Assembly (NCBI RefSeq): GCF_029868385.1
Contig: NZ_JARWNX010000023.1
Span: 86,510 to 150,509, forward strand
Direction of reading: 5' to 3'
Length of the DNA: 64,000 bases
Source of the DNA: Nocardia cyriacigeorgica
Lineage (GTDB): Bacteria > Actinomycetota > Actinomycetes > Mycobacteriales > Mycobacteriaceae
Each line of letters starts with the position of its first letter. The stretch's first letter is position 1. A program made the translations under genes and the position numbers. Of this stretch, positions 55,462-64,000 are shown in pieces. The notes below the pieces were generated by a model, which saw nothing but the letters and a program-made list of their open reading frames with translations, was not told the origin of the DNA and made no database searches.

Positions 55462-57642
55462 ATGACAGAGCGGATTCAGGTCGGCGGGCTCCAGGTGGCC
55501 AGTGTTCTCCACGAGTTCGTAGAGAACGAGGCGCTTCCGGGTACCGGCGTGGATTCCGCCGCGTTCTGGGCCGGTGCGGAGCAGGTGATCAATGATCTCG
55601 CCCCGCGCAACCGTGCTCTGTTGGCCGAACGCGACGAGATCCAGGGCAAGCTCGACGCCTGGCACGGCGAGAACCCCGGCGCGAACTACGACAAGGCCGC
55701 CTACAAGAACTTTCTGACCGAGATCGGGTACCTGCGCCCCGAACCGGCCGATTTCCAGATCGCCACCCAGAACGTCGACGACGAGATCGCGACCACCGCG
55801 GGCCCGCAGCTGGTGGTGCCGGTGATGAACGCGCGCTTCGCGATCAACGCCGCCAACGCGCGCTGGGGTTCGCTCTACGACGCCCTCTACGGCACCGATG
55901 CCATCTCTGAAGCCAACGGCGCCGAGAAGGGCACCGGCTACAACAAGGTGCGCGGCGACAAGGTCATCGAGTGGGCGCGCAACTTCCTCGATGATTCGGT
56001 CACCCTGATCACCGGCTCACACATCGGCTCCACCTCGTACAAGATCGTCGACGGTGAGCTGGAGGTCGGCCTGGAGGACGGCACCGAGATCGGCTTGGCC
56101 GATGCCTCGCAGCTGGTCGGCTACCTGGGCGATCCCGAATCCCCGACCTCGATTCTGCTGAAGCACAACGGGCTGCACATCGAGATCCAGATCGATCCCG
56201 AATCGCCGATCGGCAGCACCGACACCGCGGGCGTCAAGGACGTGGTGCTGGAGTCCGCCGTCACCACGATCATGGACTTCGAGGACTCGGTCGCCGCGGT
56301 CGACGCCGAGGACAAGGTGCTCTGCTACCACAACTGGCTCGGCCTGATGAAGGGCGATCTGTCCGAAGAGGTCAGCAAGGGCGGCAAGAGCTTCACCCGC
56401 ACCATGAACCCCGACCGCGTGTACACCGCCCTCGACGGTTCCGAGCTGGTGCTGCACGGCCGCTCGCTGCTGTTCGTGCGCAACGTCGGCCACCTGATGA
56501 CCTCCGACGCCATCCTCGACGCCGAGGGCAACGAGGTGCCCGAGGGCATCATGGACGGCCTGATCACCTCGCTGATCGCCAAGCACGCGCTCAGCGGCGA
56601 CACGACGCTGAAGAACAGCCGCACCGGCTCGGTCTACATCGTGAAGCCGAAGATGCACGGCCCCGACGAGGTGGCCTTCACCAATGAGCTGTTCGGCCGC
56701 ATCGAAGACGTCATCGGTGTGCCGCGCAACACCCTCAAGGTCGGCATCATGGACGAGGAGCGCCGCACCACCGTCAACCTGAAGGCCTGTATCGCGGCCG
56801 CTCAGGAGCGCGTGGTGTTCATCAACACCGGCTTCCTCGACCGCACCGGCGACGAGATCCACACCTCCATGGAGGCCGGGCCGATGGTCCGCAAGGCCGA
56901 TATGAAGGCTCAGCAGTGGATCGCCTCCTACGAGGACTGGAACGTCGACACCGGTCTGGCCACCGGGCTGCCCGGTAAGGCGCAGATCGGTAAGGGCATG
57001 TGGGCCATGCCGGACCTGATGGCCGACATGCTGGTGCAGAAGGTCGGCCACCCGAAGGCGGGCGCCAACACCGCGTGGGTGCCTTCGCCCACCGCAGCCA
57101 CCCTGCACGCCACCCACTACCACCTGGTGGACGTGTTCAAGCGGCAGACCGAGTTGGTCAAGGGTGGCCCCCGAGCCACCGTCGACCAGATCCTGGAGAT
57201 CCCGCTGGCCGCCGACACCAACTGGTCGGCCGAGGAGAAGCAGCAGGAGCTGGACAACAACTCCCAGTCGATCCTCGGTTATGTGGTGCGTTGGATCGAC
57301 CAGGGCGTCGGCTGCTCGAAGGTGCCCGACATCAAGGACGTCGCGCTCATGGAGGACCGCGCCACCCTGCGCATCTCCAGCCAGCTGATGGCCAACTGGC
57401 TGCGCCACGGCATCGTCTCCGCCGACGAGGTGGTGGCCAGCCTGGAGCGGATGGCCCCGGTCGTCGACCGCCAGAACGCCGGTGACGCGAGCTACCGGCC
57501 GATGGCGCCCGACTTCGCGGGCAGCGTGGCTTTCCAGGCCGCCAAGGAGCTGATCCTGGAGGGCACCAAGCAGCCCAACGGTTACACCGAGCCCATCCTG
57601 CACCGTCGTCGTCGCGAGGCGAAGGCGCTGGCGAGTAAGTGA
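55462..57642 (+). CDS. glcB: Malate synthase G
   Basis: 726 aa, ATG 5 bases after GTGAGG. Length and sequence fit the monomeric G isoform: [18 protein letters not shown] near residue 270 carries catalytic and Mg-binding acids; [15 protein letters not shown] near 335 carries the catalytic Arg; [27 protein letters not shown] near 615 precedes the catalytic Asp region. It condenses glyoxylate with acetyl-CoA to malate. It lies downstream of the glycine cleavage genes, as in M. tuberculosis. A strong terminator follows. Confidence 0.97.
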   Translation: MTERIQVGGLQVASVLHEFVENEALPGTGVDSAAFWAGAEQVINDLAPRNRALLAERDEIQGKLDAWHGENPGANYDKAAYKNFLTEIGYLRPEPADFQIATQNVDDEIATTAGPQLVVPVMNARFAINAANARWGSLYDALYGTDAISEANGAEKGTGYNKVRGDKVIEWARNFLDDSVTLITGSHIGSTSYKIVDGELEVGLEDGTEIGLADASQLVGYLGDPESPTSILLKHNGLHIEIQIDPESPIGSTDTAGVKDVVLESAVTTIMDFEDSVAAVDAEDKVLCYHNWLGLMKGDLSEEVSKGGKSFTRTMNPDRVYTALDGSELVLHGRSLLFVRNVGHLMTSDAILDAEGNEVPEGIMDGLITSLIAKHALSGDTTLKNSRTGSVYIVKPKMHGPDEVAFTNELFGRIEDVIGVPRNTLKVGIMDEERRTTVNLKACIAAAQERVVFINTGFLDRTGDEIHTSMEAGPMVRKADMKAQQWIASYEDWNVDTGLATGLPGKAQIGKGMWAMPDLMADMLVQKVGHPKAGANTAWVPSPTAATLHATHYHLVDVFKRQTELVKGGPRATVDQILEIPLAADTNWSAEEKQQELDNNSQSILGYVVRWIDQGVGCSKVPDIKDVALMEDRATLRISSQLMANWLRHGIVSADEVVASLERMAPVVDRQNAGDASYRPMAPDFAGSVAFQAAKELILEGTKQPNGYTEPILHRRRREAKALASK

Positions 57643-57686
57643 TGTTCAGTGAGTGAAAAGTAGCTCCCAGCAGCTCTTTTTGGCGG

Positions 57687-57725
57687 AGGCCCCGTACCGG
57701 CGACACCCGGTGCGGGGCCTTTGTC
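57687..57725 (+). terminator. Terminator after glcB
   Basis: AGGCCCCGTACCGG and CCGGTGCGGGGCCT pair (one T-A mismatch position in the middle) across a short loop, followed by TTGTC. A classical intrinsic terminator. Confidence 0.85.
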
Positions 57726-58185
57726 ATCACGGGAGATCAGCTCGTATACCGGTCCGTCACGCTCAAAACGGCCACATGTGGAGATGTGTCACCGTGGTTA
57801 TCAAAAAGGTCTGGAGTAGTTTCCCGCAGTGCGACGGCCACCGGTCGGTGCCGGTTCACTCCGAATTGTGGCGTGGTTCGGCCAGGCAACGCCGAACGCT
57901 GAGCACCATGTCCGGCGTCGACTCCGACAATCAACGCACCACCGAAGACACATAGCCACGGACAGGATGGATGGCCGACCAAGCTCGACACACGGGCACA
58001 CGGCAGTGCCAACGAGAGTGGCGACCGAGGATCGAGTGCCACGCGTCAGTGCGTGTTGCTCGAGCTGCTCCCGGCGATCGCGATGAGAAGACCTGTTCTG
58101 GAACACGATGGGGGAGGCCGTACCTCAACACTCCACGACCCGGCCTGCGCCTCAGGCGGGACTCAGAAGTGGAGACGACGCGACC
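57726..58185. other. 460-bp region without a recognised gene
   Basis: It lies between the glcB terminator and the TAP hydrolase stop. No open frame here resembles a known protein or has a convincing start. It may mark the left junction of the accessory segment 58186-63355. Confidence 0.4.
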
Positions 58186-59748
58186 TCAGCCGAGCGTGCA
58201 GGCGGCTCCCTCATCGGGGATCTCGAGGTCGATGATGTAGGCGCTGACGACGTCATTGACGCAGATGCTCGCGCCGCTCATCGCGATGGTGTGCTGTTCG
58301 CCTTCTACGGTGAGCAGGGCGCCGCCCAGGGACTCGGCAAGGGCGACGCCGCCCGCATACGGGGTGGTCGGGTCACCCGTGATGGAGATGGTGAGGGTCT
58401 CGGGCAGGCCGGAGATGTCCTGCGCGTACGGATAGGTGAGTTCGGTGTCGCCCGGCATGGCTTCGCAGCCGTCGCGCGCGCCCTCGATGCTCTCGCCTGG
58501 GTCCAGGAAGGGCGCTTCCTCCCAGATCTTCGCGCGCAGCCGCTCCTCCTGTTCCGGAGTGCGGCGCTGCTCGTCCATGCAGTTGATGACGACGTTCGCC
58601 TCGAGATAGTTGGACCAGACACCGTCGGAGCCGCGTTCGGCGAATCCGTCGCTGAGGGCGAGCAGAGTGTCACCCTTGCCCTGCGTCAGCTCCGCGATAC
58701 CGGCCTGGACGTCCGGCCAGGTCGTGGACTGGTAGAGCCCGCCGATGACGGCGCCGATCGCCGTGTTGAAGTCCACGGGGCGGCCGCTCACGGTCGACGC
58801 GGGTGTGTCGATGAGCGGGCGGACGATCTCCTGGAACCGTCGCAGCGCCTGATCGCGGTCCTGGCCGAGGACGCAGTCCGGTTCCCGAGTGCAGGAGTCT
58901 GCCATCAGATCGAAGGAGCGCTGGAATCCGGCGTATTGCGTGACTTTCCGCTGCGCGGTCTCCAGGGTGGGGTCCTGGGCGCCGTCGAGGACGAGCGCGC
59001 GGACGTTCGAGGGGAACATCTCGGCGTATACCGCGCCGAGGCGGGTGCCGTAGCTCTGTCCGATGTAGGTCAGCTTCTCGTCGCCGAGGGCCGCTCGGAG
59101 GATATCCATGTCGCGGGCGACGTTCGGGGTCCCGACCTCGGCGATGAACTGTTCGCTGCCGGTGCGCCGGGTGCACTCTTCGGCGATCTCCTGCGTGTCT
59201 GCTGCCGTCCAGGATCCCTGGACGACGCCGGCGGGGAACACGAATCCGGTGTCATCCGTCTGCTCGTCGGAGATGCAGTCGATGGCCGGGGACGAGGCCG
59301 ACACGCCGCGGGGGTCGATGCCGACGATGTCGTACTGCTCCGTGATGGGGGTGTCCTTGAAACCGGCGGAGGCGATGACGGCCTGCAATTGTCCGGAACC
59401 GCCGGGGCCGCCGGAGTTGACGACCACGGAGCCCTTTGTGTCGCCGCGGGCGGCCATGCGCGTCACGGCGAGTTGCGTGGTGCCGTCGTCAGGGTGGTCG
59501 TAGTCGATGGGAACCGTCAGGCGCGCGCACTCGGCGCGGGTGACGGCGTTGAACGTCGTCTCCTGCAACTCGGTGATGGCATAGCCATCGCAGGATTCGA
59601 ACTGGAGTTCCTGATCGTAGAAGCGGTCCAGGTCGGCCGCTGTCGTGGAAATGTCAGAAGCTGGTGGCGTCGTGCAGGCGGGCAGCAGCAGTGCTGCCGG
59701 GACGAGTGTGGCGGTTAGGAGGGCAGGGAGCTTGTGCTTTCGGCGCAT
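58186..59748 (-). CDS. Secreted alpha/beta hydrolase, TAP family lipoprotein
   Basis: 520 aa from ATG at 59748; ATG 59763 is an alternative. A signal peptide with lipobox LLPAC marks a surface lipoprotein. The nucleophile elbow is GQSYGTRLG. The oxyanion-hole region is VVNSGGPGGSG and a TAP-like C-terminal domain (about 420-500) includes ISITGDPTTPYAGGVALAESLGG and the His of VEGEQHTIA. Family members are tripeptidyl aminopeptidases or proline iminopeptidase-like esterases. It is divergent from a TetR gene with two strong palindromes between them. Confidence 0.9.
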   Translation of the reverse strand: MRRKHKLPALLTATLVPAALLLPACTTPPASDISTTAADLDRFYDQELQFESCDGYAITELQETTFNAVTRAECARLTVPIDYDHPDDGTTQLAVTRMAARGDTKGSVVVNSGGPGGSGQLQAVIASAGFKDTPITEQYDIVGIDPRGVSASSPAIDCISDEQTDDTGFVFPAGVVQGSWTAADTQEIAEECTRRTGSEQFIAEVGTPNVARDMDILRAALGDEKLTYIGQSYGTRLGAVYAEMFPSNVRALVLDGAQDPTLETAQRKVTQYAGFQRSFDLMADSCTREPDCVLGQDRDQALRRFQEIVRPLIDTPASTVSGRPVDFNTAIGAVIGGLYQSTTWPDVQAGIAELTQGKGDTLLALSDGFAERGSDGVWSNYLEANVVINCMDEQRRTPEQEERLRAKIWEEAPFLDPGESIEGARDGCEAMPGDTELTYPYAQDISGLPETLTISITGDPTTPYAGGVALAESLGGALLTVEGEQHTIAMSGASICVNDVVSAYIIDLEIPDEGAACTLG

Positions 59749-59887
59749 GATGCGTTCTTTCATTGTGCGTCGGATGTGTGGTGGCCTCGACGGCGCGCGG
59801 ATGGTCGTGACAGGGCGGCGAGGATGCAGCCCGCGGCCGGCTGTCGGTAGCTCGGAGTCCCGATCGGTGCGTCTTGCCGACGATGGC

Positions 59888-59927
59888 TGGCACAATGTGC
59901 TAGCAATGATATTAGCACAGTGTGCTA
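59888..59927. promoter_or_regulatory. Two AGCACA-N-TGTGCT type palindromes, TetR operators
   Basis: Copy 1 (59888-59902) is TGGCACA-A-TGTGCTA, one mismatch. Copy 2 (59913-59927) is TAGCACA-G-TGTGCTA, perfect. Their centres are 25 bp apart, roughly two and a half helical turns, in the TAP/TetR divergent promoter. Confidence 0.75.
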
Positions 59928-59966
59928 GCGTGGGCGGTGCGCCGATTGGCAGAAACGGGAAGGGTC

Positions 59967-60548
59967 ATGAGCACGCGAGGCAAGATCTTGGATGCGGCCA
60001 CGTCGATGATGGAAGAGGGTCAAGGGCACCGACTGACAGTGCGTGCGGTCGCCGAGCGAGCGGGTGTCGGAATGGGGACCCTGCGGCACTATTTCCCGAC
60101 TCAGCGCGTTCTGCTCGACGCCGTCCTCGCGGCGTTGTACGAGTCGGCGATGCCCGACGATCGCATCCACGACACGGCGCTGCCAGCACGCCAGCGCCTC
60201 ATCGACAACTTGGGTCGGCTCGTCGCCGCCATCGGCACCGGGGACACGGCCCGGACGCGATGGGCGGAGATGTTCAGGAACTACATCAGCCCTGACGCCC
60301 CCGAAGACGTCCGTGCCACATACGCCGCCTTCGACGAGCAGGCGACGAGGCGCGTCGAGGCATGGCTGTCGGTTCTCGTGGAGCAGGGGGCTCTCGAAGC
60401 GGGTGACAACACGGCCAGGGCCCACTTCCTTCTCGGCGTCGTCAACGGACTGGTCCTCTGGCGAGCATTGCCACTGGCAGAGTCCGCTCTCACGCGAGAG
60501 GTCGACGCACTCACCTTTGCCGTCGACGCGTTGCCCTTCACGGGGTAG
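59967..60548 (+). CDS. TetR-family regulator
   Basis: 193 aa, ATG after GGGAAGGG. HTH at about residues 24-50 (VRAVAERAGVGMGTLRHYFPTQRVL). It is a short TetR with a helical ligand domain. It is divergent from the TAP-family hydrolase and probably represses both genes through the two palindromes at 59888-59927. Its residue choices and neighbours look like those of Microbacteriaceae rather than this host, an impression not tested. Confidence 0.9.
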   Translation: MSTRGKILDAATSMMEEGQGHRLTVRAVAERAGVGMGTLRHYFPTQRVLLDAVLAALYESAMPDDRIHDTALPARQRLIDNLGRLVAAIGTGDTARTRWAEMFRNYISPDAPEDVRATYAAFDEQATRRVEAWLSVLVEQGALEAGDNTARAHFLLGVVNGLVLWRALPLAESALTREVDALTFAVDALPFTG

Positions 60549-60634
60549 TCCGTGGGACGCCCCCGTGCGCTCCTCCGGACACGGGTGTCACCTCGGCCGG
60601 GAGGATCGTTGAATCCACTCTCCTCCCTGCTGAT

Positions 60635-60811
60635 TCAGCGGGCGCGCCGCGCGGCCGCGGCCAGCTGTTCCAGGGCATCCATATCGAGGCACTCGATCAG
60701 CGACGTCACCGTCGCGAAGTGCCGGTAGATCGTTCCGGCGCCCAGGCCGGTCTCGCGGGCGAGGTCGTTGAGGCGGATGCTGTCCGAGGCGTACGAACTC
60801 GATCGACGCAT
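60635..60811 (-). pseudogene. Truncated TetR-family regulator remnant
   Basis: Only a TetR HTH is left: IRLNDLARETGLGAGTIYRHF, then EQLAAAARR and a stop. The first helix of the domain is missing and the whole ligand-binding domain (normally about 130 more residues) is absent. It faces away from the SDR remnant on the other strand, as a divergent TetR/SDR pair would, and looks like the residue of a deletion. Confidence 0.6.
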
Positions 60812-60903
60812 ACGCGCGGCAGGTCTGCCGATCTCATCAATCCTGACGCACCCCGGAGTCGGCGTCGACGCGAAAGCGCCGCGCCGGAATCCTTGACGAG
60901 ACC

Positions 60904-61149
60904 GTGCCCTATCAGCGCAACCCCTACACCCGCTGGGCGCAAGGCAAGGATGCTGCGGCGTGGCCGGGCGTCCGCGCGCTGACCGATCCGCACGCACACG
61001 GCGGCGAGTTCTACGGACCCGCCGGTGGTTCACGGGGAGAAGCGGTTCGGATCGAGACGAACCCGGCGACCGCGAACCCTGCTTCCGCCATTTCAGCCAG
61101 CGTCTGGTCCTTTCTCACCGAGGCGAGTGGCGCCGGTTCTCCTCTCTGA
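60904..61149 (+). pseudogene. C-terminal SDR remnant
   Basis: About 80 residues. LTDPHAHGGEFYGPAGGSRG resembles the C-terminal end of retinol dehydrogenase-type SDRs, which commonly reads GGEFYGPxG near the last 60 residues. The Rossmann fold and catalytic Tyr are missing. Adjacent to the TetR remnant; both appear to be leftovers of one deletion event. Confidence 0.5.
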
Positions 61150-61172
61150 GTGGCTCGGGCTTCGGTGTCAGC

Positions 61173-61778
61173 TCAGGTGAGCTTCGGCAGCGTGACGTCG
61201 CCGAACGCCGTGAAATAGGCGTCGAGCAGCGGGCGCAGCTTCGAATCGGGTGTGCGCGCCCACTCCTGCCAGGCGAGGTCGACGGCGGCGACCGCGGCTG
61301 CGGCGATGGCATGGGCGGCGCGATCGTCGCCGACGCGCTCGCGCAGCACGTCGGCGATGGCCGATTGATCGCCGCGCTGTTGGGTGGCCAGGTGCGCCTC
61401 GAGCGCGGGCACGGCGGTGATCATGCGCAGGCGCGCCCGTAGCGGGTCCCCGCGTGTCTCAGCTGTGTCGACCATCGACTCGGTGGCCGTGCGGATGATC
61501 GCCCACACGGTCGTACCGGGCTCCGCGGCGTCGGCGGCCTCGGCGACGCGCTGCGCGAAGGCGCCGGCGCGTTCGGCCGAGCCGCGCGCGGCGGATACCA
61601 CCGCATCCTCTTTCGACGTGAAGTAGCGGAAGAAGGTTGCGCGTGAGATTCCGATGCCCTGTGCGATCTCGTCCGCCCTGACCTCGTCGAATCCGCGCTC
61701 GGCGCAGAAGGTGGCCGCGGCATCCGCGAGCTCGGCACGCAGGATCTCGCGGCTGCGATCGCGCACTTTACTGGCCAT
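61173..61778 (-). CDS. TetR-family regulator
   Basis: 201 aa from ATG at 61778. HTH at about residues 34-58 (ADEIAQGIGISRATFFRYFTSKEDAV). A C-terminal helical domain carries RARLRMITAVPALEAHL. It is divergent from the MFS exporter gene with 92 bp between starts, containing TCTCTC-GTTA-GAGAGA. It is probably the local repressor of that exporter. Confidence 0.9.
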   Translation of the reverse strand: MASKVRDRSREILRAELADAAATFCAERGFDEVRADEIAQGIGISRATFFRYFTSKEDAVVSAARGSAERAGAFAQRVAEAADAAEPGTTVWAIIRTATESMVDTAETRGDPLRARLRMITAVPALEAHLATQQRGDQSAIADVLRERVGDDRAAHAIAAAAVAAVDLAWQEWARTPDSKLRPLLDAYFTAFGDVTLPKLT

Positions 61779-61804
61779 GATCAAAAGTCTACAAGATGAT
61801 ACTA

Positions 61805-61820
61805 TCTCTCGTTAGAGAGA
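61805..61820. promoter_or_regulatory. Inverted repeat TCTCTC-N4-GAGAGA, TetR operator candidate
   Basis: Perfect 6-base arms in the divergent TetR/MFS promoter. A second, longer-range pair (TGATCAAAA near 61778 and TTTTGATCA near 61835) flanks it. Confidence 0.6.
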
Positions 61821-61870
61821 CGCAGTCTCATGAATTTTGATCATGATCAGAAGGGATGGGCGAACGACCG

Positions 61871-63355
61871 ATGACCCACGCACCGACCCAGGACCTCGCT
61901 GTGACCTCCGCCGATGGCGGCGGGGCACGCGGAGGCGACAGCGCCCGCACGCGCCGGCACGGTTCGGGGGTGGTCCTCGCCGTGCTCGCCTTCGCCGGCC
62001 TCGGCGCGTCGTTCATGCAGACGATCCTCATTCCGATCCAGGGCGAGCTGCCGAGATTGCTGAACACCACCAGTGACAACACCGCGTGGGTGATCACTGC
62101 GACGCTGGTGGCTGCCGCGGTCTGTACACCCGTCGCGGGACGGCTCGGCGATATGTTCGGCAAGCGCCGAATCGCCATGGCACTCCTGCTGTTACAGGCG
62201 GCCGGCGCAATTCTCGCCGCCCTCTCGAATGATGTGGTGACCATGGTCATCGCTCGGGCGTTGCAGGGCATGGTGGCCGGCGTCATTCCGTTGGGCATCT
62301 CGATCCTCCGCGATGTGCTGCCACCACGGAAGCTCGGCTCGGGTATCGCGCTCGTCAGTGCGACGCTCGGCGTCGGCGGCGCGCTCGGCCTGCCGCTCAG
62401 CGCGGTTGTTGCCGAGCGGTTCGACTGGCACGCGCTGTTCTGGGTGGCGGCGGGAATCGCGGTGCTCGCCTTCGTCGCCTACGCGGTCTTCGTGCCGTCG
62501 AGCACGTTGCGCACACCGGGACGCATCGACGTCGTCGGCATCATCGGGCTCGCGCTCGGGCTTGTCGGCGCCCTCGTCGCCCTCACTCGCGGCGGCGAAT
62601 GGGGCTGGAGTGACGCACGTACCCTGACACTTCTGCTCGGCGGCGTAGTCGTGCTGTTGCTGTGGGGCGTGTTCGAACTGCGCGTGCAAGATCCACTCGT
62701 CGACCTGCGGGTCAGCGCGCGCGGACCGGTGCTGCTCACCAACCTCGCTTCCGTCTCGATGGGCTTCGCGCTCTTCGCGTCGAACGTGGTGCTGCCGCAA
62801 CTGCTCGCGCTGCCACGGGCGACCGGCATCGGCTTGGGACTGACACTCACGGTCGCGGCGATGATCCTCGCGCCCGCTGGTCTGGCGATGATGGCGATGT
62901 CACCCGTCGCGGGCAGGGTCGAGCGGCGCTGGGGCGCGAAGCCCCTGCTCATCATCGGTGCCGCGATTCTCGCGCTCGCCTACGGGCTCGCACTGATCTT
63001 CCACGCCGAGCCATGGCAGATCCTCATCGTCAATATTGTGCTGGGCGTGGGAGTCGGCCTCGGCTACGCCGCGATGCCCGCGCTCATCATGCAGGCCGTG
63101 CCGGCGAGCGAGACCGGAGCCGCGAACGGGCTCAATGCGCTCATGCGCTCGCTCGGCACGACCATCGCCTCGGCCGTCGCAGGCGCGATTCTCGCTCAGT
63201 CCATCACGACGGTCGGTGGCGTGACCGGTCCGAGCGAAAGCGGCTTCCTGCTCACTCTCGCGCTCGGACTCGGTGCGGCGATCCTCTGCGTGATGATCGC
63301 GGCCTTCATCCCGCGTCCACGCGCTGACCGGGAAGGCGCGATCGAGCCTTCCTGA
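61871..63355 (+). CDS. MFS transporter, DHA2-type drug exporter
   Basis: 494 aa from ATG 61871; ATG 61856 is an alternative. About 14 hydrophobic helices. Motif A-like loop GRLGDMFGKRRIA after helix 2 and motif C-like GVGGALGLPLSA in helix 5 fit proton-coupled drug exporters. The first 35 residues are hydrophilic. It probably pumps a toxic compound out under control of the divergent TetR. Confidence 0.92.
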   Translation: MTHAPTQDLAVTSADGGGARGGDSARTRRHGSGVVLAVLAFAGLGASFMQTILIPIQGELPRLLNTTSDNTAWVITATLVAAAVCTPVAGRLGDMFGKRRIAMALLLLQAAGAILAALSNDVVTMVIARALQGMVAGVIPLGISILRDVLPPRKLGSGIALVSATLGVGGALGLPLSAVVAERFDWHALFWVAAGIAVLAFVAYAVFVPSSTLRTPGRIDVVGIIGLALGLVGALVALTRGGEWGWSDARTLTLLLGGVVVLLLWGVFELRVQDPLVDLRVSARGPVLLTNLASVSMGFALFASNVVLPQLLALPRATGIGLGLTLTVAAMILAPAGLAMMAMSPVAGRVERRWGAKPLLIIGAAILALAYGLALIFHAEPWQILIVNIVLGVGVGLGYAAMPALIMQAVPASETGAANGLNALMRSLGTTIASAVAGAILAQSITTVGGVTGPSESGFLLTLALGLGAAILCVMIAAFIPRPRADREGAIEPS

Positions 63356-63863
63356 CGGGCAGCTCAGCGGCCTGAAGGGCGACATCGGCTACCGCGTGGC
63401 CGAGGCCGGTGTCGCGCTGAAGGTGATCGAAGGCAATCTGCTCGCGATGTCGATGTGCTGGTTCTCCGCTGCGCCACCGAATACGCGATCGAAGTGTGCG
63501 GCATCGGTGCTCGCCGACCGGGTTGTGTCTTCCTGGCAGTGCCCATCATGCAGGCCGCCGACAACGCGGCCGAGCGAGAAAGGCCCGCGAGCAAGCCAGG
63601 TCGGAATTGGCGCAACTACAGAATCGGCGAGGAATGCTCCTCGTGCCCCTGACGGCTGGTCAGGGAGCATCGGGAATTGCCGGGGCCGCCGAGTTCGCTG
63701 CCGGAGCTGGCCAGGCGTTTGTTGCCCCTCTCCATGAGGTACAGGACGATCGAAGCCTCAGTTGCGGACGATACGCGGCCACAAGCCGAGCGGGCGGCCC
63801 GGAAGTCCTTTCGGATGCCCATGCCCTGCGGCGCATTCGAGGCCGCAGGGCACAGCCGACGGG
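63356..63863. other. 508-bp region without a recognised gene
   Basis: It follows the MFS gene. Several short frames are open (for example a run containing AEAGVALKVIEGNLLAM from about 63400), but none has a clear start with ribosome-binding site or a family match. It may hold a decayed gene marking the right edge of the accessory segment. Confidence 0.35.
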
Positions 63864-64000
63864 TCAGCGGGTGCGCGGATCCTTCAGCGAGGCCATCGCT
63901 TCCATGAGCGAGGAATGAATGGCGGTCAGTTCCGGGGTGGCGAACGACTCCCAGGACTGCTCGCCCGTCCCGTCCTCGGCGGAATCGGCCTGCTCCCAGT
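63864..64000 (-). CDS. 3' end of a minus-strand gene, product unidentified
   Basis: 44 codons and a stop enter from the right edge. The visible C-terminus begins WEQADSAEDG and ends SLMEAMASLKDPRTR, hydrophilic and acidic then helical. No family can be assigned from this length. Codon use is like the rest of the host chromosome. Confidence 0.55.
   Translation of the reverse strand, partial: WEQADSAEDGTGEQSWESFATPELTAIHSSLMEAMASLKDPRTR

Noticed and set aside
56017..57603. 528-codon open frame on the minus strand opposite glcB
   Set aside because: High-GC codon bias gives long antisense frames. The plus-strand frame is unmistakable malate synthase G.

Overview
The window is high-GC actinobacterial chromosome, most likely Nocardia or a close relative in the Mycobacteriales. 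Supporting this are GarA, FtsR, three DinB-type or mycothiol-dependent enzymes, a cutinase-like hydrolase, a KstR-type sterol operator, and a gene order (CDP-alcohol phosphatidyltransferase, gcvH, garA, ftsR, bifunctional nuclease, MerR, gcvP, VWA protein, glcB) that follows the Mycobacterium tuberculosis Rv1822-Rv1837c region as I remember it. No rRNA, tRNA, CRISPR array or insertion sequence was seen.

Layout. 1-5496: a six-gene operon on the minus strand (GntR, small 2x[4Fe-4S] ferredoxin, lipoprotein solute-binding protein with a NosL-like tail, permease, ATPase, flavoprotein). The flavoprotein and ferredoxin resemble the two subunits of APS reductase (AprA and AprB). 5658-8127: a QsdR-type TetR and an acyl-CoA dehydrogenase sharing an operator-like inverted repeat. 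8341-15937: a sulfation and sterol-type cluster. cysD and cysNC (PAPS synthesis) lie downstream of an iclR gene; DUF1214, SDR and PAPS-sulfotransferase genes are transcribed divergently from it, and a hotdog thioesterase follows. A perfect KstR-type box sits in the divergent promoter, and its core 10-mer recurs in front of cysD and of the thioesterase. 15990-24000: TetR, two SRPBCC-like proteins, cytochrome P450, DinB enzymes, an ABC ATPase with a GntR regulator, and an odd thioredoxin. 23909-41000: a Ser/Thr kinase, IclR, a KstD-like flavoprotein with TetR, alcohol dehydrogenase, cutinase, a two-domain fatty-acyl reductase, heme oxygenase, ThrE-type exporter, acyl-CoA oxidase, PAP2 phosphatase, and NERD and DUF2252 proteins.

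41057-57642 is the conserved core: glycine cleavage H protein, GarA (FHA regulator of 2-oxoglutarate metabolism), FtsR, a bifunctional nuclease, a second MerR, a tandem glycine riboswitch controlling gcvP, a VWA protein, and malate synthase G. Glycine degradation, glyoxylate use and TCA control therefore sit together. A TetR plus M14 peptidase pair and a TetR plus streptogramin lyase (vgb) pair interrupt this core. A WhiB, an HNH nuclease and a small ORF with a strong ribosome-binding site lie just before glcB.

58186-63355 looks like an accessory segment: a secreted TAP-family hydrolase with its TetR, remnants of a TetR and an SDR gene, and a TetR with a DHA2-type MFS exporter. The last 500 bases hold no gene I recognise. 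The 3' end of a minus-strand gene enters at the right edge.

The most interesting region is the left 16 kb. It combines an uncharacterised Apr-like oxidoreductase and transporter system with a PAPS-synthesis and sulfotransferase cluster that appears to share a KstR-like operator.
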